In this document: piece after piece, positions 41,397 to 51,400 of the stretch
Position numbering within the stretch: position 1 is the first letter of the stretch
Layout of the letters: the number at the start of each line of letters is the position of its first letter
NCBI RefSeq assembly: GCF_024347095.1
Contig: NZ_AP024903.1
Span: 3,162,001-3,226,000, forward strand
DNA from: Vibrio rhizosphaerae
GTDB lineage: Bacteria > Pseudomonadota > Gammaproteobacteria > Enterobacterales > Vibrionaceae
Direction of reading: 5' to 3'
Length of the DNA stretch: 64,000 nucleotides
Program-made: the position numbers and the translations under genes
The notes under the pieces: model-generated
The model's input: the letters and a program-made list of their open reading frames with translations, nothing else
Databases searched by the model: none
Told to the model about the DNA's origin: nothing

Positions 41397-42737
41397 ATGA
41401 TTGCTCGTAGAAATCTATTCGAACAGCTCCCCACAATTGCGCTAGAGCCGAAAGATTTTCAAGTCCTGTACTCCGCAGAACAGTTTCGGCATCACTTAAT
41501 TCAGGCGATTCGACAGGCCAATCACAGAATTTATATTGTTGCACTTTACCTTGAAGCAGATGATGCCGGTCAGGAAATTCTTTCTGAGCTTTATGCCGCC
41601 AAGCAAAGAAATCCTCAACTCGATATTGTGATTTGCGTTGACTGGCACCGCGCTCAGCGAGGCCTGATCGGTGCGAAGCATTCTCAGGGGAATGCGGTGA
41701 TGTATGAATCATTTGCCCAAGACAGTGAACATCCCATCCCTGTGTATGGTATCCCGGTCCGAGGACGGGAAGTGTTTGGCGTCCTCCACCTCAAAGGTTT
41801 CATCGTCGATGATGAAGTGATCTACAGTGGTGCAAGTCTGAACAACATTTATCTGCATTATCAAAATCGTTATCGTTTTGATCGTTATCACTCATTTCAC
41901 AGCCGACATCTTGCCGACGCGATGGTCAAATTTATCTGTGATCATCTCTTGTCTCATCCGGCAGTCAATAATCTGGCCAATCCGTCACGTCCTGCAACAA
42001 AAGATTTAAAAACGTTGATTCGCCAGTTCCGAGCCCAGTTGGCACAAGCAACCTATCAGGTACCGGATCAGCCTGTTACACAGGAGCAGATTGGCCTGAC
42101 ACCATTGGTTGGGCTTGGTAAGCGAAGTAATCGTCTGAATCAATATATCAGTCACCTGATTGCTCAGGCGCAGGAAGAAATTACGATCTGTACGCCTTAT
42201 TTTAATTTCCCGAATAATATTGCCAATCAGGTCAAAAAGGCTCTCAAGCGTGGGGTAAAAATTCATATTATCGTCGGAGACAAAACCGCGAATGATTTTT
42301 ATATCCCGCCAGAAGAGACATTTAAGACTATCGGTGGATTACCCTACTTATATGAATTGAATCTGCGCCGTTTTGCTAAATCGAATGAAGCCAGAATTGC
42401 CAGCCGACAATTATCGATTCATTTGTGGAAACATGATGACAACAGTTTTCACTTGAAAGGCGTCTGGGTCGATAAACGTTATATGCTCATTACCGGAAAC
42501 AACCTGAATCCGAGAGCGTGGAAACTGGATCTGGAAAATGGCATTCTGATTCAGGATCATCATGCCCATCTGCAAACGCAGTTTGAACGTGAATTCGACA
42601 ATATCCTGCAGCACACACAGTTAGTTTGTACTTATAAGCAGTTAGACGACTTCGAGAACTATCCGGCTGAAGTTCAGCGCTTATTGAAACGGATTCGTCG
42701 GGTAAAAGCCGACCGAATCTTAAAACAGATTCTTTAG
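41397..42737 (+). CDS. pssA: PssA, phosphatidylserine synthase (PLD family)
   Basis: 446 residues (E. coli 451). Transfers serine to CDP-diacylglycerol at the membrane surface. The two PLD-type half motifs are HLKGFIVDDEVIYSGASLNN and HLKGVWVDKRYMLITGNNLN. The basic C-terminus (RLLKRIRRVKADRILKQ) should help membrane and ribosome binding. Product is used by Psd (13457). Confidence 0.96.
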   Translation: MIARRNLFEQLPTIALEPKDFQVLYSAEQFRHHLIQAIRQANHRIYIVALYLEADDAGQEILSELYAAKQRNPQLDIVICVDWHRAQRGLIGAKHSQGNAVMYESFAQDSEHPIPVYGIPVRGREVFGVLHLKGFIVDDEVIYSGASLNNIYLHYQNRYRFDRYHSFHSRHLADAMVKFICDHLLSHPAVNNLANPSRPATKDLKTLIRQFRAQLAQATYQVPDQPVTQEQIGLTPLVGLGKRSNRLNQYISHLIAQAQEEITICTPYFNFPNNIANQVKKALKRGVKIHIIVGDKTANDFYIPPEETFKTIGGLPYLYELNLRRFAKSNEARIASRQLSIHLWKHDDNSFHLKGVWVDKRYMLITGNNLNPRAWKLDLENGILIQDHHAHLQTQFEREFDNILQHTQLVCTYKQLDDFENYPAEVQRLLKRIRRVKADRILKQIL

Positions 42738-42765
42738 ACGATTCCAAGCCTCTGTTTCACCCATT

Positions 42766-42791
42766 AAAAAGCCTCCATCCGGAGGCTTTTT
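42766..42791. terminator. Terminator between pssA and fre
   Basis: AAAAAGCCTCC-ATCC-GGAGGCTTTTT serves the convergent pssA and ubiD-fre units. Confidence 0.9.
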
Positions 42792-42813
42792 ATACGCTGC
42801 TGACCCGTGAGGC

Positions 42814-43530
42814 TCAGATAAACGCAAATGCATCGCCATAAATACGTTCACTTTTCGCGTGCTTATTTTGAGTAAACTGTTCGCGAGCGGCACCCGCCAT
42901 ATCAAACCGGCCTGCGATATAAATATCAAATGCTTCCAGTGATTCAAAATCCGTACTGACCGCTTGCAACACATTACCGACTTTCCCGTCCCACTGTGGA
43001 TCAGTTGATATCTCCACAACCGGTATAAACGTGAGTTTGCTATGTTGAGAGGCTAAGTCACGTAATTCGTCTAATGCATAGAGCTGGAGAACATCTTTTG
43101 CCCCCCAATAGAGAAAAATGTCACGCTGAATATTCTGGTTCAGGCAATGGTCCAGAATAGAACGGACATAACTAAACCCTGTACCACCGGCAATCAGTAA
43201 TAAAGGACGCGTCGTATCTTCTTTCAACCAGGCATCCCCATGAGGTACATCGATCGTGATCTCGCCATCGTTCTGCAATGCGGTCTTCATCGCATCAACG
43301 ACTTCACTGGCATAAGCGTTATGTTCCGCTGCCCCAATGTGTAATTCCAGTTCGCCACTTTCCCGGCATGGGCTACTGGCAATTGAGAACGGACGTTTAT
43401 CTCCCTCTGCCATGACGACCATCAGGTACTGACCCGCATGAAAATCAACGGGTGACGCAGGTTGGAGAAGAATACGATATGTATTACTGGCTAAAGGCTG
43501 AACTGAGTTTACTTTACATGTTATGATCAT
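42814..43530 (-). CDS. fre: Fre, NAD(P)H-flavin reductase
   Basis: 238-residue ferredoxin-reductase-fold enzyme that reduces free [15 protein letters not shown] binds the flavin ring and [15 protein letters not shown] is the nucleotide-binding turn. Free FMNH2 feeds, among others, prenyl-FMN synthesis by UbiX, the cofactor of UbiD. Last gene of the ubiD-ferredoxin-fre operon, 15 bp after the ferredoxin. Confidence 0.94.
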   Translation of the reverse strand: MIITCKVNSVQPLASNTYRILLQPASPVDFHAGQYLMVVMAEGDKRPFSIASSPCRESGELELHIGAAEHNAYASEVVDAMKTALQNDGEITIDVPHGDAWLKEDTTRPLLLIAGGTGFSYVRSILDHCLNQNIQRDIFLYWGAKDVLQLYALDELRDLASQHSKLTFIPVVEISTDPQWDGKVGNVLQAVSTDFESLEAFDIYIAGRFDMAGAAREQFTQNKHAKSERIYGDAFAFI

Positions 43531-43545
43531 TGTGATTCCTCTTCC

Positions 43546-43815
43546 TTACTCATCCCAAGTAAGGACTAAATGACTTTGAGCATAAGCCTGACAGGAAAAT
43601 ATCCATCCCTGCGACTGCTCTTCTTCCGTCAGCATCGGTTCGAGTTGATAGGAAACGTCTCCCGAAAGTTTTTTGCACAAACACATCCCACACGCACCGA
43701 CCCGACAACGATGTGGGAAAGGAATTTGCTGACCAATTGCCGCATCCAATACGGTTTGGCCCCGTTCTACGGTAAACTCAATATTTTCGGGTAACATACG
43801 TACCGTAAAGGTCAT
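43546..43815 (-). CDS. Small 2Fe-2S ferredoxin
   Basis: 89-residue plant-type ferredoxin. Cluster ligands Cys37, Cys42, Cys45 and Cys75 (CxxxxCxx[10 protein letters not shown], then about 30 residues to FSCQAYAQS). Acidic and without a signal peptide. Its ATG overlaps the ubiD stop by 4 bp, so it is translated with UbiD and lies just before fre. It could pass electrons between Fre and another partner. E. coli has no ferredoxin between ubiD and fre. Confidence 0.92.
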   Translation of the reverse strand: MTFTVRMLPENIEFTVERGQTVLDAAIGQQIPFPHRCRVGACGMCLCKKLSGDVSYQLEPMLTEEEQSQGWIFSCQAYAQSHLVLTWDE

Positions 43816-45278
43816 AAGATTCCTAACTCATCCCAGATCGCATCGATCTTGCTGACAATTTCCGGATCTTTACGGATCTCTTTCCCCCACTCTCTGGTCG
43901 TCTCGCCTTCCCATTTATTGGTTGCATCCAATCCCATTTTAGAGCCGAGCCCTGACACTGGAGAGGCAAAATCCAGAGAATCGATCGGGGTATTTTCAAC
44001 CAGAGTCGTATCCCGGGCAGGGTCCATGCGTGTGGTAATTGCCCAAATGACATCTTTCCAGTCTCGCGCATTGATATCATCATCACAGACAATCACAAAC
44101 TTGGTATACATAAATTGACGCAAGAAAGACCACACGCCCATCATGACTCGCTTGGCATGACCGGGATACTGCTTCTTAATCGTGACCACAGCCATCCGAT
44201 AAGAACACCCTTCCGGAGGAAGATAAAAATCGACGATTTCCGGAAACTGCTTCTGTAAAATCGGCACGAACACCTCGTTCAATGCTTCTCCGAGAACAGC
44301 GGGTTCATCCGGTGGTCTTCCCGTATAGGTACTATGGTAGATGGGCTGCTTTCTCATTGTCACATGGGTCACAGTAAAGACATGATGGCGCTCAACTTCG
44401 TTAAAATAGCCGGTATGATCGCCATAAGGTCCTTCGTCTGCGTATTCATTCGGATCAATATACCCTTCGAGAACAATTTCCGCACTGGCAGGCACTTCCA
44501 GATCATTACTCATCGATTGAACCACTTCGGTCTTACTGCCTCTCAACAATCCGGCAAATGCATATTCGGAAAGTGTGTCGGGCACTGGCGTCACCGCACC
44601 GAGAATGGTTGCCGGATCGGCACCGAAAGCCACAGAAACCGGAAATGGTTCTCCGGGATGCTCAACCTGCCAATCCCGAAAATCTAATGCACCACCACGA
44701 TGTTTAAACCACCGCATGATGACTTTATTTTTACTGAGTTTCTGCTGTCGGTAAATGCCGAGGTTCTGCCGTTTTTTGGTCGGCCCCTTGGTAATCGTCA
44801 ATCCCCAGGTCAATAGCGGTGCGACATCACCCGGCCAACAACGCATCACCGGAATTTTATCCAGATCAACATCATCACCTTGCCAGATAATTTCCTGACA
44901 AGGGGCCTTTTTCAAACGCTTAACCGGCATATTCAAAACTTGCTTAAAGACCGGAAGTTTATCGATCGCATCCCGAAAACCTTTGGGAGGCTCAGGCTCT
45001 TTCAGATAAGCAAGCAACTGACCGATTTCACGGAGCTCACTGACATCGACTCGTCCCATCCCCATCGCGACGCGTTGGGGTGTTCCAAACAGATTTGCCA
45101 GCACCGGCATGTCATAACCTACTGGATTCTCAAATAAAAGTGCAGGCCCACCTGCTCTTAAAGTTCGATCACAGATTTCGGTCATTTCATACTGAGGGTC
45201 AATCGGATGTTGAATACGTTTCAATTGACCATGCTTTTCTAAATAGTCGATAAAATCGCGTAAATCCTTAAAAATCAT
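43812..45278 (-). CDS. ubiD: UbiD, 3-octaprenyl-4-hydroxybenzoate decarboxylase
   Basis: 488 residues (E. coli 497). Prenyl-FMN-dependent decarboxylase of ubiquinone synthesis. Start [22 protein letters not shown] is the family N-terminus. An upstream in-frame start at 45377 is unsupported. [17 protein letters not shown] and [12 protein letters not shown] are visible family segments, with catalytic Glu in the last two. First gene of the operon. Confidence 0.96.
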   Translation of the reverse strand: MIFKDLRDFIDYLEKHGQLKRIQHPIDPQYEMTEICDRTLRAGGPALLFENPVGYDMPVLANLFGTPQRVAMGMGRVDVSELREIGQLLAYLKEPEPPKGFRDAIDKLPVFKQVLNMPVKRLKKAPCQEIIWQGDDVDLDKIPVMRCWPGDVAPLLTWGLTITKGPTKKRQNLGIYRQQKLSKNKVIMRWFKHRGGALDFRDWQVEHPGEPFPVSVAFGADPATILGAVTPVPDTLSEYAFAGLLRGSKTEVVQSMSNDLEVPASAEIVLEGYIDPNEYADEGPYGDHTGYFNEVERHHVFTVTHVTMRKQPIYHSTYTGRPPDEPAVLGEALNEVFVPILQKQFPEIVDFYLPPEGCSYRMAVVTIKKQYPGHAKRVMMGVWSFLRQFMYTKFVIVCDDDINARDWKDVIWAITTRMDPARDTTLVENTPIDSLDFASPVSGLGSKMGLDATNKWEGETTREWGKEIRKDPEIVSKIDAIWDELGIL

Positions 45279-45414
45279 AAGACTTCTGCCTGAATGTGAT
45301 ATCCAAGGCAGTATAACAAAAACGAAACAACTCTGAATTTTCTTTTTTCTATTTGTTGATATTCTGGAGTAGCACAACCATGAAACAATCGCGCAAACGG
45401 ACGATCTGGTATGA

Positions 45415-46401
45415 CTATCTCAATGCCTGACTCAGGACACGAAGTTTCATCTGGCGGTTTGCTTTTAACAACTCATCCAGCCAATTACCATACCCGGCTT
45501 TCACCAAGATCTGTGCGACATAGGGTGCCTCTTCCTGACTCAATGTCTGAACCAAATAGGTTTTGACCGTTTCTGGCATTGGATTGAGTTGGACTAAAGC
45601 CTCGATAGCCTGAGCTTTCAGACTCGGGTTATGGCTGGCAGCCATGACTTGCTGTACAGAGAAGTCATCATTCAGACCAGATAGCCGGGTCAACTCTGCT
45701 TCAGAATATTCATCTGATTTCATTAACCACAATAACCGATAGATATCTTGATTCTGACTTGCCCGGGCCAACGCGACCATGACTCGCGTCGAAGGTAACC
45801 AGCTACGAATACTGGCATCAATGACTTGCTTTACCAAGTAATCCACCCCCGACTCCGATAAGCTCCCCAACTCCTGGATCAATAAAGATTCCCGGGCATG
45901 ATACTGGCGTTTATTTTTGGATAACCATTGTGGTAAAGACAGCTCATGTTGTTCAACCTTCATCACAAAGTCGAGGATCCCTTTTTCTTGTTGCCAGGTT
46001 TTCACTAAGCGACTGGCCACAGAAGGATAATCAAATGCGGGCGTAGAGAATTCGAACCCTTCCCCTTGATTGGTGAGATAATAAACAGGTGGAATCAAAC
46101 GCTGTTGTTCGACAAAGCGTTCAACCGATGCAGAAAAGATCGTTTTTTCTTGTTCGAGCGTCCGGAGTAACAAAAAGCGCACGGCTTCTTGTTGTAGCAA
46201 GGCCAACCGTTGCAAAGCAAAATTGAGTGAATCGATTTCGTCATCGATAATCAGCTGTTTGAATGCTGCAACTTTGTGCTGAATCGTCGGTGCCTGCAGC
46301 AGTTGGTTACGACTTGATTCATCCAGTGATTGCGCAGAAACCGAAAAGCAAATAAAACAACAACAGAGTAGGAGTTGCGATACCCACGATCCTTGTGGCA
46401 T
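45415..46401 (-). CDS. Secreted helical-repeat protein of unknown function
   Basis: 328 residues. A Cys-rich signal sequence ([17 protein letters not shown], cleavage after about residue 24) directs export. No good lipobox. The mature part is helical and Leu/Ala/Gln-rich with repeating units such as [15 protein letters not shown] and [14 protein letters not shown], suggestive of HEAT-like repeats. Strong GGAGG site 7 bp before ATG. It lies between ubiD and rho, each on the same strand. I do not recognise a named family. Confidence 0.7.
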   Translation of the reverse strand: MPQGSWVSQLLLCCCFICFSVSAQSLDESSRNQLLQAPTIQHKVAAFKQLIIDDEIDSLNFALQRLALLQQEAVRFLLLRTLEQEKTIFSASVERFVEQQRLIPPVYYLTNQGEGFEFSTPAFDYPSVASRLVKTWQQEKGILDFVMKVEQHELSLPQWLSKNKRQYHARESLLIQELGSLSESGVDYLVKQVIDASIRSWLPSTRVMVALARASQNQDIYRLLWLMKSDEYSEAELTRLSGLNDDFSVQQVMAASHNPSLKAQAIEALVQLNPMPETVKTYLVQTLSQEEAPYVAQILVKAGYGNWLDELLKANRQMKLRVLSQALR

Positions 46402-46461
46402 GTATTAACCTCCATGTAACATCTAATTTTCATTTTCGGTGGATATTTTGTGAAATGCAAG

Positions 46462-46490
46462 AAAAAGCGCCACCGTTTCCGGTGGCGCTT
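46462..46490 (-). terminator. rho terminator
   Basis: AAGCGCCACCG-TTTC-CGGTGGCGCTT, 11-bp stem followed on the minus strand by TTTTT. Confidence 0.9.
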
Positions 46491-46518
46491 CTCTATTCTC
46501 ACGAATCATTGAGACTCG

Positions 46519-47778
46519 TTACTGACGTCTCATCGCATCAAAGAACTCATCGTTGGTCTTTGTCATCGCCAGTTTATCAATGAGGCATTCCATCGCATCG
46601 GTTTCTCCCATTGGGTGAACGATTTTGCGCAAAATCCACATTTTTTGTAATTCATCCGTTTTGGTCAGTAACTCTTCACGGCGCGTTCCTGAGCGGTTGA
46701 AGTCGATTGCGGGGAACACTCGTTTCTCTGCAATTTTACGGTTCAGGTGCAATTCCATATTCCCTGTCCCTTTAAACTCTTCATAGATGACTTCATCCAT
46801 CTTCGAACCGGTATCAACCAGCGCTGTCGCGATAATTGTCAGACTACCGCCTTCTTCGACATTACGAGCCGCACCAAAGAAACGCTTCGGACGATGGAGC
46901 GCATTCGCATCAACACCACCTGTCAGAACTTTACCCGAAGAAGGAACGACCGTGTTATATGCACGAGCCAAACGTGTAATTGAATCCAATAAGATCACAA
47001 CATCTTTCTTATGTTCAACCAGACGTTTCGCCTTTTCAATCACCATTTCTGCCACCTGAACGTGGCGAGATGCCGGTTCATCAAACGTAGAAGCAACTAC
47101 TTCACCTTTGACCAGACGTTGCATTTCTGTTACTTCTTCCGGACGTTCGTCAATCAACAGTACCATCAAAATACACTCAGGATGGTTGTAAGCAATACTT
47201 TGAGCAATGTTTTGCAGCAGCATTGTCTTACCCGCCTTTGGTGGTGCAACAATCAATCCACGCTGACCTTTACCGATCGGTGATGCTAAATCCAAAACAC
47301 GCGCTGTGATATCTTCAGTTGAACCATTGCCTCGCTCCATCACCATTCGTTCATTGGCATGCAGCGGTGTCAGGTTTTCAAACAGAATCTTATTTCTGGC
47401 GTTATCCGGTTTATCATCATTGACTGTATTAACTTTCAGCAACGCAAAGTAGCGCTCACCTTCTTTGGGTGGTCGAATCTTTCCGGCAATCGAATCACCA
47501 GTACGCAGGTTGAAACGACGAATCTGACTCGGTGACACATAAATGTCGTCAGGTCCAGCCAGATAAGAGCTGTCTGCACTACGCAAAAAACCAAAGCCGT
47601 CCTGGAGAATTTCTAATACACCATCACCAAAGATGTCTTCACCACTTTTTGCGTGAGCTTTTAAAATAGAGAAGATAATGTCTTGTTTTCTTAAACGCGC
47701 GAGGTTTTCAAGCCCCAGGCTCTCACCCAGCTGCACGAGCTCAGACACAGGTTTGTTCTTTAATTCTGTTAAATTCAT
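46519..47778 (-). CDS. rho: Rho, transcription termination factor
   Basis: 419-residue hexameric RNA-dependent ATPase, same length as E. coli Rho. Primary RNA-binding site in [20 protein letters not shown], Walker [13 protein letters not shown], Walker [15 protein letters not shown]. The ATG at 47778 ([13 protein letters not shown]) matches the family start. An in-frame TTG at 47802 is unlikely. The 196-bp leader back to trxA is long enough for the known autogenous attenuation. Confidence 0.98.
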   Translation of the reverse strand: MNLTELKNKPVSELVQLGESLGLENLARLRKQDIIFSILKAHAKSGEDIFGDGVLEILQDGFGFLRSADSSYLAGPDDIYVSPSQIRRFNLRTGDSIAGKIRPPKEGERYFALLKVNTVNDDKPDNARNKILFENLTPLHANERMVMERGNGSTEDITARVLDLASPIGKGQRGLIVAPPKAGKTMLLQNIAQSIAYNHPECILMVLLIDERPEEVTEMQRLVKGEVVASTFDEPASRHVQVAEMVIEKAKRLVEHKKDVVILLDSITRLARAYNTVVPSSGKVLTGGVDANALHRPKRFFGAARNVEEGGSLTIIATALVDTGSKMDEVIYEEFKGTGNMELHLNRKIAEKRVFPAIDFNRSGTRREELLTKTDELQKMWILRKIVHPMGETDAMECLIDKLAMTKTNDEFFDAMRRQ

Positions 47779-47938
47779 TGTGGTGGATACTTGTTTAGTC
47801 AAAATTAGGATCTGTTTAGTAGTGTTAAGATGGATTTGGCCTCAGGATTGACCAAGAAGTGAACATATGATTCATTAGTGTGCGATAACCTAGCACTATT
47901 TATCAGACTAGTCTAGATTTTGTTTTATTTCCATGTGC

Positions 47939-47968
47939 AAAACCGTACATATCTCTATGTACGGTTTT
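47939..47968 (-). terminator. trxA terminator
   Basis: AAAACCGTACAT-ATCTCT-ATGTACGGTTTT, perfect 12-bp stem ending in TTTT on the minus strand. Confidence 0.85.
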
Positions 47969-47974
47969 CAGCCA

Positions 47975-48301
47975 TTATAAATTGGCGTCTAAAAACTCTT
48001 TGAGCTGAGTCTTTGACAACGCGCCAACTTTTGTTCCTGCGACATTACCATCTTTAAACAGTAGTAATGTTGGGATACCACGAATACCGAATCTTGGTGG
48101 TGTACCCGCATTTTGATCGATATTTAATTTAGCGATCGTGAGCTTACCTTCGTACTCATTAGCAATTTCATCCAAAATCGGCGCAATCATTTTGCATGGA
48201 CCACACCATTCTGCCCAGAAATCAACAAGCACAGGGACTTCAGCATTGATTACACTACTTTCAAACGCGTCATCGGTGAGCTGCAAAATCTTATCACTCA
48301 T
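47975..48301 (-). CDS. trxA: TrxA, thioredoxin 1
   Basis: 108 residues. Disulfide reductase with active site WCGPC (Cys33, Cys36) and cis-Pro motif RGIPTLLLF. Start [13 protein letters not shown] behind GGAG. An in-frame upstream start at 48337 is not supported. Divergent from rhlB across 109 bp, the enterobacterial arrangement. Confidence 0.98.
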   Translation of the reverse strand: MSDKILQLTDDAFESSVINAEVPVLVDFWAEWCGPCKMIAPILDEIANEYEGKLTIAKLNIDQNAGTPPRFGIRGIPTLLLFKDGNVAGTKVGALSKTQLKEFLDANL

Positions 48302-48410
48302 CTTTAACTCCAATGTGTTTTCTTGGACCGGTTGCATAACAACCAGTAATTTTGATGCTCTATTGGAATGTATTTACTTCCGTATTGCAAGCTTAAGCTG
48401 ATATTCTATA

Positions 48411-49736
48411 GTGATGAAAAAGACGCATATCACAGAGCAAAAATTCGCCGACTTGGGGTTAGCCCCTCAAGTTACAGCAGGTTTGGAACAAAAAGGGTTT
48501 GATTATTGTACCCCGATCCAAGCCTTGGCGCTGCCGGTAGTGCTCTCCGGCCGTGACATTGCAGGCCAGGCCCAAACAGGGACTGGTAAAACGCTTGCGT
48601 TTCTTACTGCAACCTTTAATCATCTGCTAACAGCACCTGCCCCAGAGGAGCGGGAGCCAACTCAGCCACGAGCAATTATTATGGCACCAACTCGTGAGTT
48701 AGCGATACAAATTTTTAACGACGCAGAACCACTTGTGCAAAGTACCGGCTTAAAAGTCGCACTGGCTTATGGTGGTGAAAGTTACGATAAACAGCAGTCC
48801 AAGTTACAACAAGGTGTTGATATCCTTATCGGAACTACCGGTCGGATTATCGATTTCTACAAACAAAAAGTCTTTCATCTGAACCATATTCAGGTTGTCG
48901 TGCTCGATGAAGCGGATCGAATGTTTGATCTTGGTTTTATCAAAGATATTCGTTTTCTGTTCCGTCGTATGCCACCACCGGCGAATCGGCTGAACATGTT
49001 ATTTTCTGCCACTCTCTCTTATCGGGTCCAGGAATTGGCATTTGAGCACATGAACAGTCCGGAACATGTGGTGGTTGAACCATCCCAGAAAACCGGACAT
49101 CGGATTAAAGAAGAACTGTTTTATCCGTCAAATGAGCACAAAATGGCGTTGTTGCAAACCCTCATTGAAGAAGAGTGGCCAGACAGAGCAATCATTTTTG
49201 CCAATACCAAACATAAATGTGAACGGGTCTGGGGACATCTGGCTGCCGATGGTCATCGCGTCGGACTGCTGACCGGTGATGTACCGCAGAAAAAACGCGA
49301 ACGTATTCTGGAGCAGTTTACTCAGGGTCAATTGGATATTTTAGTTGCAACCGACGTGGCTGCACGAGGACTCCATATCCCTCAAGTGACGCACGTGTTT
49401 AACTATGATTTACCCGATGACAGTGAAGATTATGTCCACCGGATTGGGCGGACGGGTCGAGCAGGAGCGAGTGGTCATTCGATTAGTTTCGCCTGCGAAG
49501 AATACGCAATCAACTTACCGGGAATCGAAACGTATATCGAACATTCTATTCCGGTTTCTGATTATGATGCATCAGCATTACTGACTGATTTACCCAGTCC
49601 GTTAAGACTGGCACCATCAAAAACATCAAGAAGAACCAATACCGGGGGTTCAAGATCAGGACGACAAAATGGACGAGGTAATCATTCATCCAGAAAACGT
49701 CCGCGACAAAACAACACCCCGAATAGAAATAGCTGA
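48411..49736 (+). CDS. rhlB: RhlB, DEAD-box RNA helicase
   Basis: 441 residues. Degradosome helicase. Q motif and P-loop [13 protein letters not shown], then [37 protein letters not shown] and [10 protein letters not shown]. The C-terminal tail (about 400-441) is basic and Arg/Ser/Asn-rich, suited to RNA or RNase E contact. gppA follows 8 bp later. Confidence 0.96.
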   Translation: MMKKTHITEQKFADLGLAPQVTAGLEQKGFDYCTPIQALALPVVLSGRDIAGQAQTGTGKTLAFLTATFNHLLTAPAPEEREPTQPRAIIMAPTRELAIQIFNDAEPLVQSTGLKVALAYGGESYDKQQSKLQQGVDILIGTTGRIIDFYKQKVFHLNHIQVVVLDEADRMFDLGFIKDIRFLFRRMPPPANRLNMLFSATLSYRVQELAFEHMNSPEHVVVEPSQKTGHRIKEELFYPSNEHKMALLQTLIEEEWPDRAIIFANTKHKCERVWGHLAADGHRVGLLTGDVPQKKRERILEQFTQGQLDILVATDVAARGLHIPQVTHVFNYDLPDDSEDYVHRIGRTGRAGASGHSISFACEEYAINLPGIETYIEHSIPVSDYDASALLTDLPSPLRLAPSKTSRRTNTGGSRSGRQNGRGNHSSRKRPRQNNTPNRNS

Positions 49737-49744
49737 GTGAATCT

Positions 49745-51241
49745 ATGAGCCAAGCCGTATCTTCACCACTCTATGCTGCCATCGATCTCGGATCAAACAG
49801 CTTTCACATGCTGATTGTCCGGCATGTTGAAGGCAGCATACAGACGATGGCCAAAATTAAACGAAAAGTGAGACTTGCCGCCGGACTGGATGAAAACAAC
49901 GCTCTCAGTCTGGAGGCAATGCAACGAGGCTGGGATTGCCTGAGTCTGTTCGCAGAACGGTTACAGGATATTCCCACGGCAAATATTCGTATTGTCGGTA
50001 CCGCAACACTGCGGACAGCCATCAATGTGGATGTATTTTTGCGACAGGCCAATCAGATACTCGGACATCCGATCGAAATCATTTCAGGTGAAGAAGAAGC
50101 GGCCACCATCTATAAAGGGGTTGCCCATACCTCGGGCGGAAGCGGACGCCGATTCGTGGTCGATATCGGCGGAGCAAGTACCGAACTGATTATTGGCGAA
50201 GGTTTCGAGGCCAAAGCCTTAACCAGTTTAAAGATGGGCTGTGTCACTTGGCTTGAAAAACACTTCAGAGACCGTCAGCTCTCTAAAGAAAACTTTGAGC
50301 ATGCCATCGCAAAAGCGAAGATGACGCTAACGCCGATCCTACAACAATACCGAACCATCGGCTGGGACATCTGTGTCGGAGCAAGTGGTACGGTTCAAGC
50401 GTTGCAAGAGATTATGCTGGCTCAGGGGATGGACGAAGTAATTACACTGGCCAAACTGAAGCGTTTACAAAATCAGGCCATGCGGGCCGATCATCTCGAA
50501 GAACTGGAAATCGAAGGGCTCACATTGGAAAGAGCGCTGGTCTTTCCAAGCGGTCTGTCCATCCTGATTGCCATATTTGAGGAATTCGAGATCGAAGCCA
50601 TGACGCTGGCAGGGGGAGCACTTCGGGAAGGTCTGGTTTATGAAATGATTGATGGATTACGTCAGGATAATATCCGGGAGCGCACAATCCACAGCATTCA
50701 GAGTCGCTATCAAATCGATACGGTATACGCCACTCAGGTCTCCGACCTCGCCAGTAAATTGTTTAACCAGTGCGGTGGTGCAGCATGGATTATTGAACCA
50801 CAAGCCGAGATGCTGCTCAAAGCCGCGGCACAGTTACACGAAATTGGTTTAGCGGTAGATTATAAAAAAGGCGGAGAACACAGCGCTTATTTGATCCAGC
50901 ATTCAGAACTCCCCGGCTTTACCCGTGCGCAGCGTTATTGTCTAGGTGAACTGGTTCGTCGTTATCGCGACAATATCACCTCAATGCCAGAACAATACGC
51001 TCTTTCAGGCGCCAGTAGTAAACGCTTACTCAGACTGTTACGTCTTGCCGTTTTACTCAGTCATCGACGCAATTCAGCGCTCGAACCGCATGTGAAGCTG
51101 ACATGCTCGGAAGACGCTCTCCAATTATCTCTTGATGCCCAATGGCTCGATGCCAACCCGCTGACGAAAGCAGAGCTGGAAATCGAAGCCAACCGACAAA
51201 CCGATATGGGATGGCCACTGGAAGTCGTCGCCCACACCTAA
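49745..51241 (+). CDS. gppA: GppA, guanosine pentaphosphatase / exopolyphosphatase
   Basis: 498-residue actin-like-fold phosphatase. [11 protein letters not shown] (phosphate 1), [13 protein letters not shown] and [12 protein letters not shown] motifs. Converts pppGpp to ppGpp and degrades polyphosphate in the family. A C-terminal HD-like domain ([20 protein letters not shown]) is present. Operon with rhlB, as in E. coli. Confidence 0.95.
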   Translation: MSQAVSSPLYAAIDLGSNSFHMLIVRHVEGSIQTMAKIKRKVRLAAGLDENNALSLEAMQRGWDCLSLFAERLQDIPTANIRIVGTATLRTAINVDVFLRQANQILGHPIEIISGEEEAATIYKGVAHTSGGSGRRFVVDIGGASTELIIGEGFEAKALTSLKMGCVTWLEKHFRDRQLSKENFEHAIAKAKMTLTPILQQYRTIGWDICVGASGTVQALQEIMLAQGMDEVITLAKLKRLQNQAMRADHLEELEIEGLTLERALVFPSGLSILIAIFEEFEIEAMTLAGGALREGLVYEMIDGLRQDNIRERTIHSIQSRYQIDTVYATQVSDLASKLFNQCGGAAWIIEPQAEMLLKAAAQLHEIGLAVDYKKGGEHSAYLIQHSELPGFTRAQRYCLGELVRRYRDNITSMPEQYALSGASSKRLLRLLRLAVLLSHRRNSALEPHVKLTCSEDALQLSLDAQWLDANPLTKAELEIEANRQTDMGWPLEVVAHT

Positions 51242-51316
51242 CATATTCAATGGTTTCAGGTTTTACTGTCCACAGTAAGCCATTTTACAAACAGGCCTTT
51301 ACAGAAAGCGCCCGCT

Positions 51317-51347
51317 CACAGACCCGACCGAACCGGTCGGGTCTGTG
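51317..51347. terminator. Strong hairpin between gppA and the kinase gene
   Basis: CACAGACCCGACCG and its complement form a perfect 14-bp stem with a 3-nt loop between convergent genes. No T-run on either side, so it would pause or stabilise ends rather than act as a classic terminator. Confidence 0.55.
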
Positions 51348-51400
51348 CCGCCATCCGGCTCTGAATCATCCGCGTCCCCTGCGCTGACCGGCACACCACC

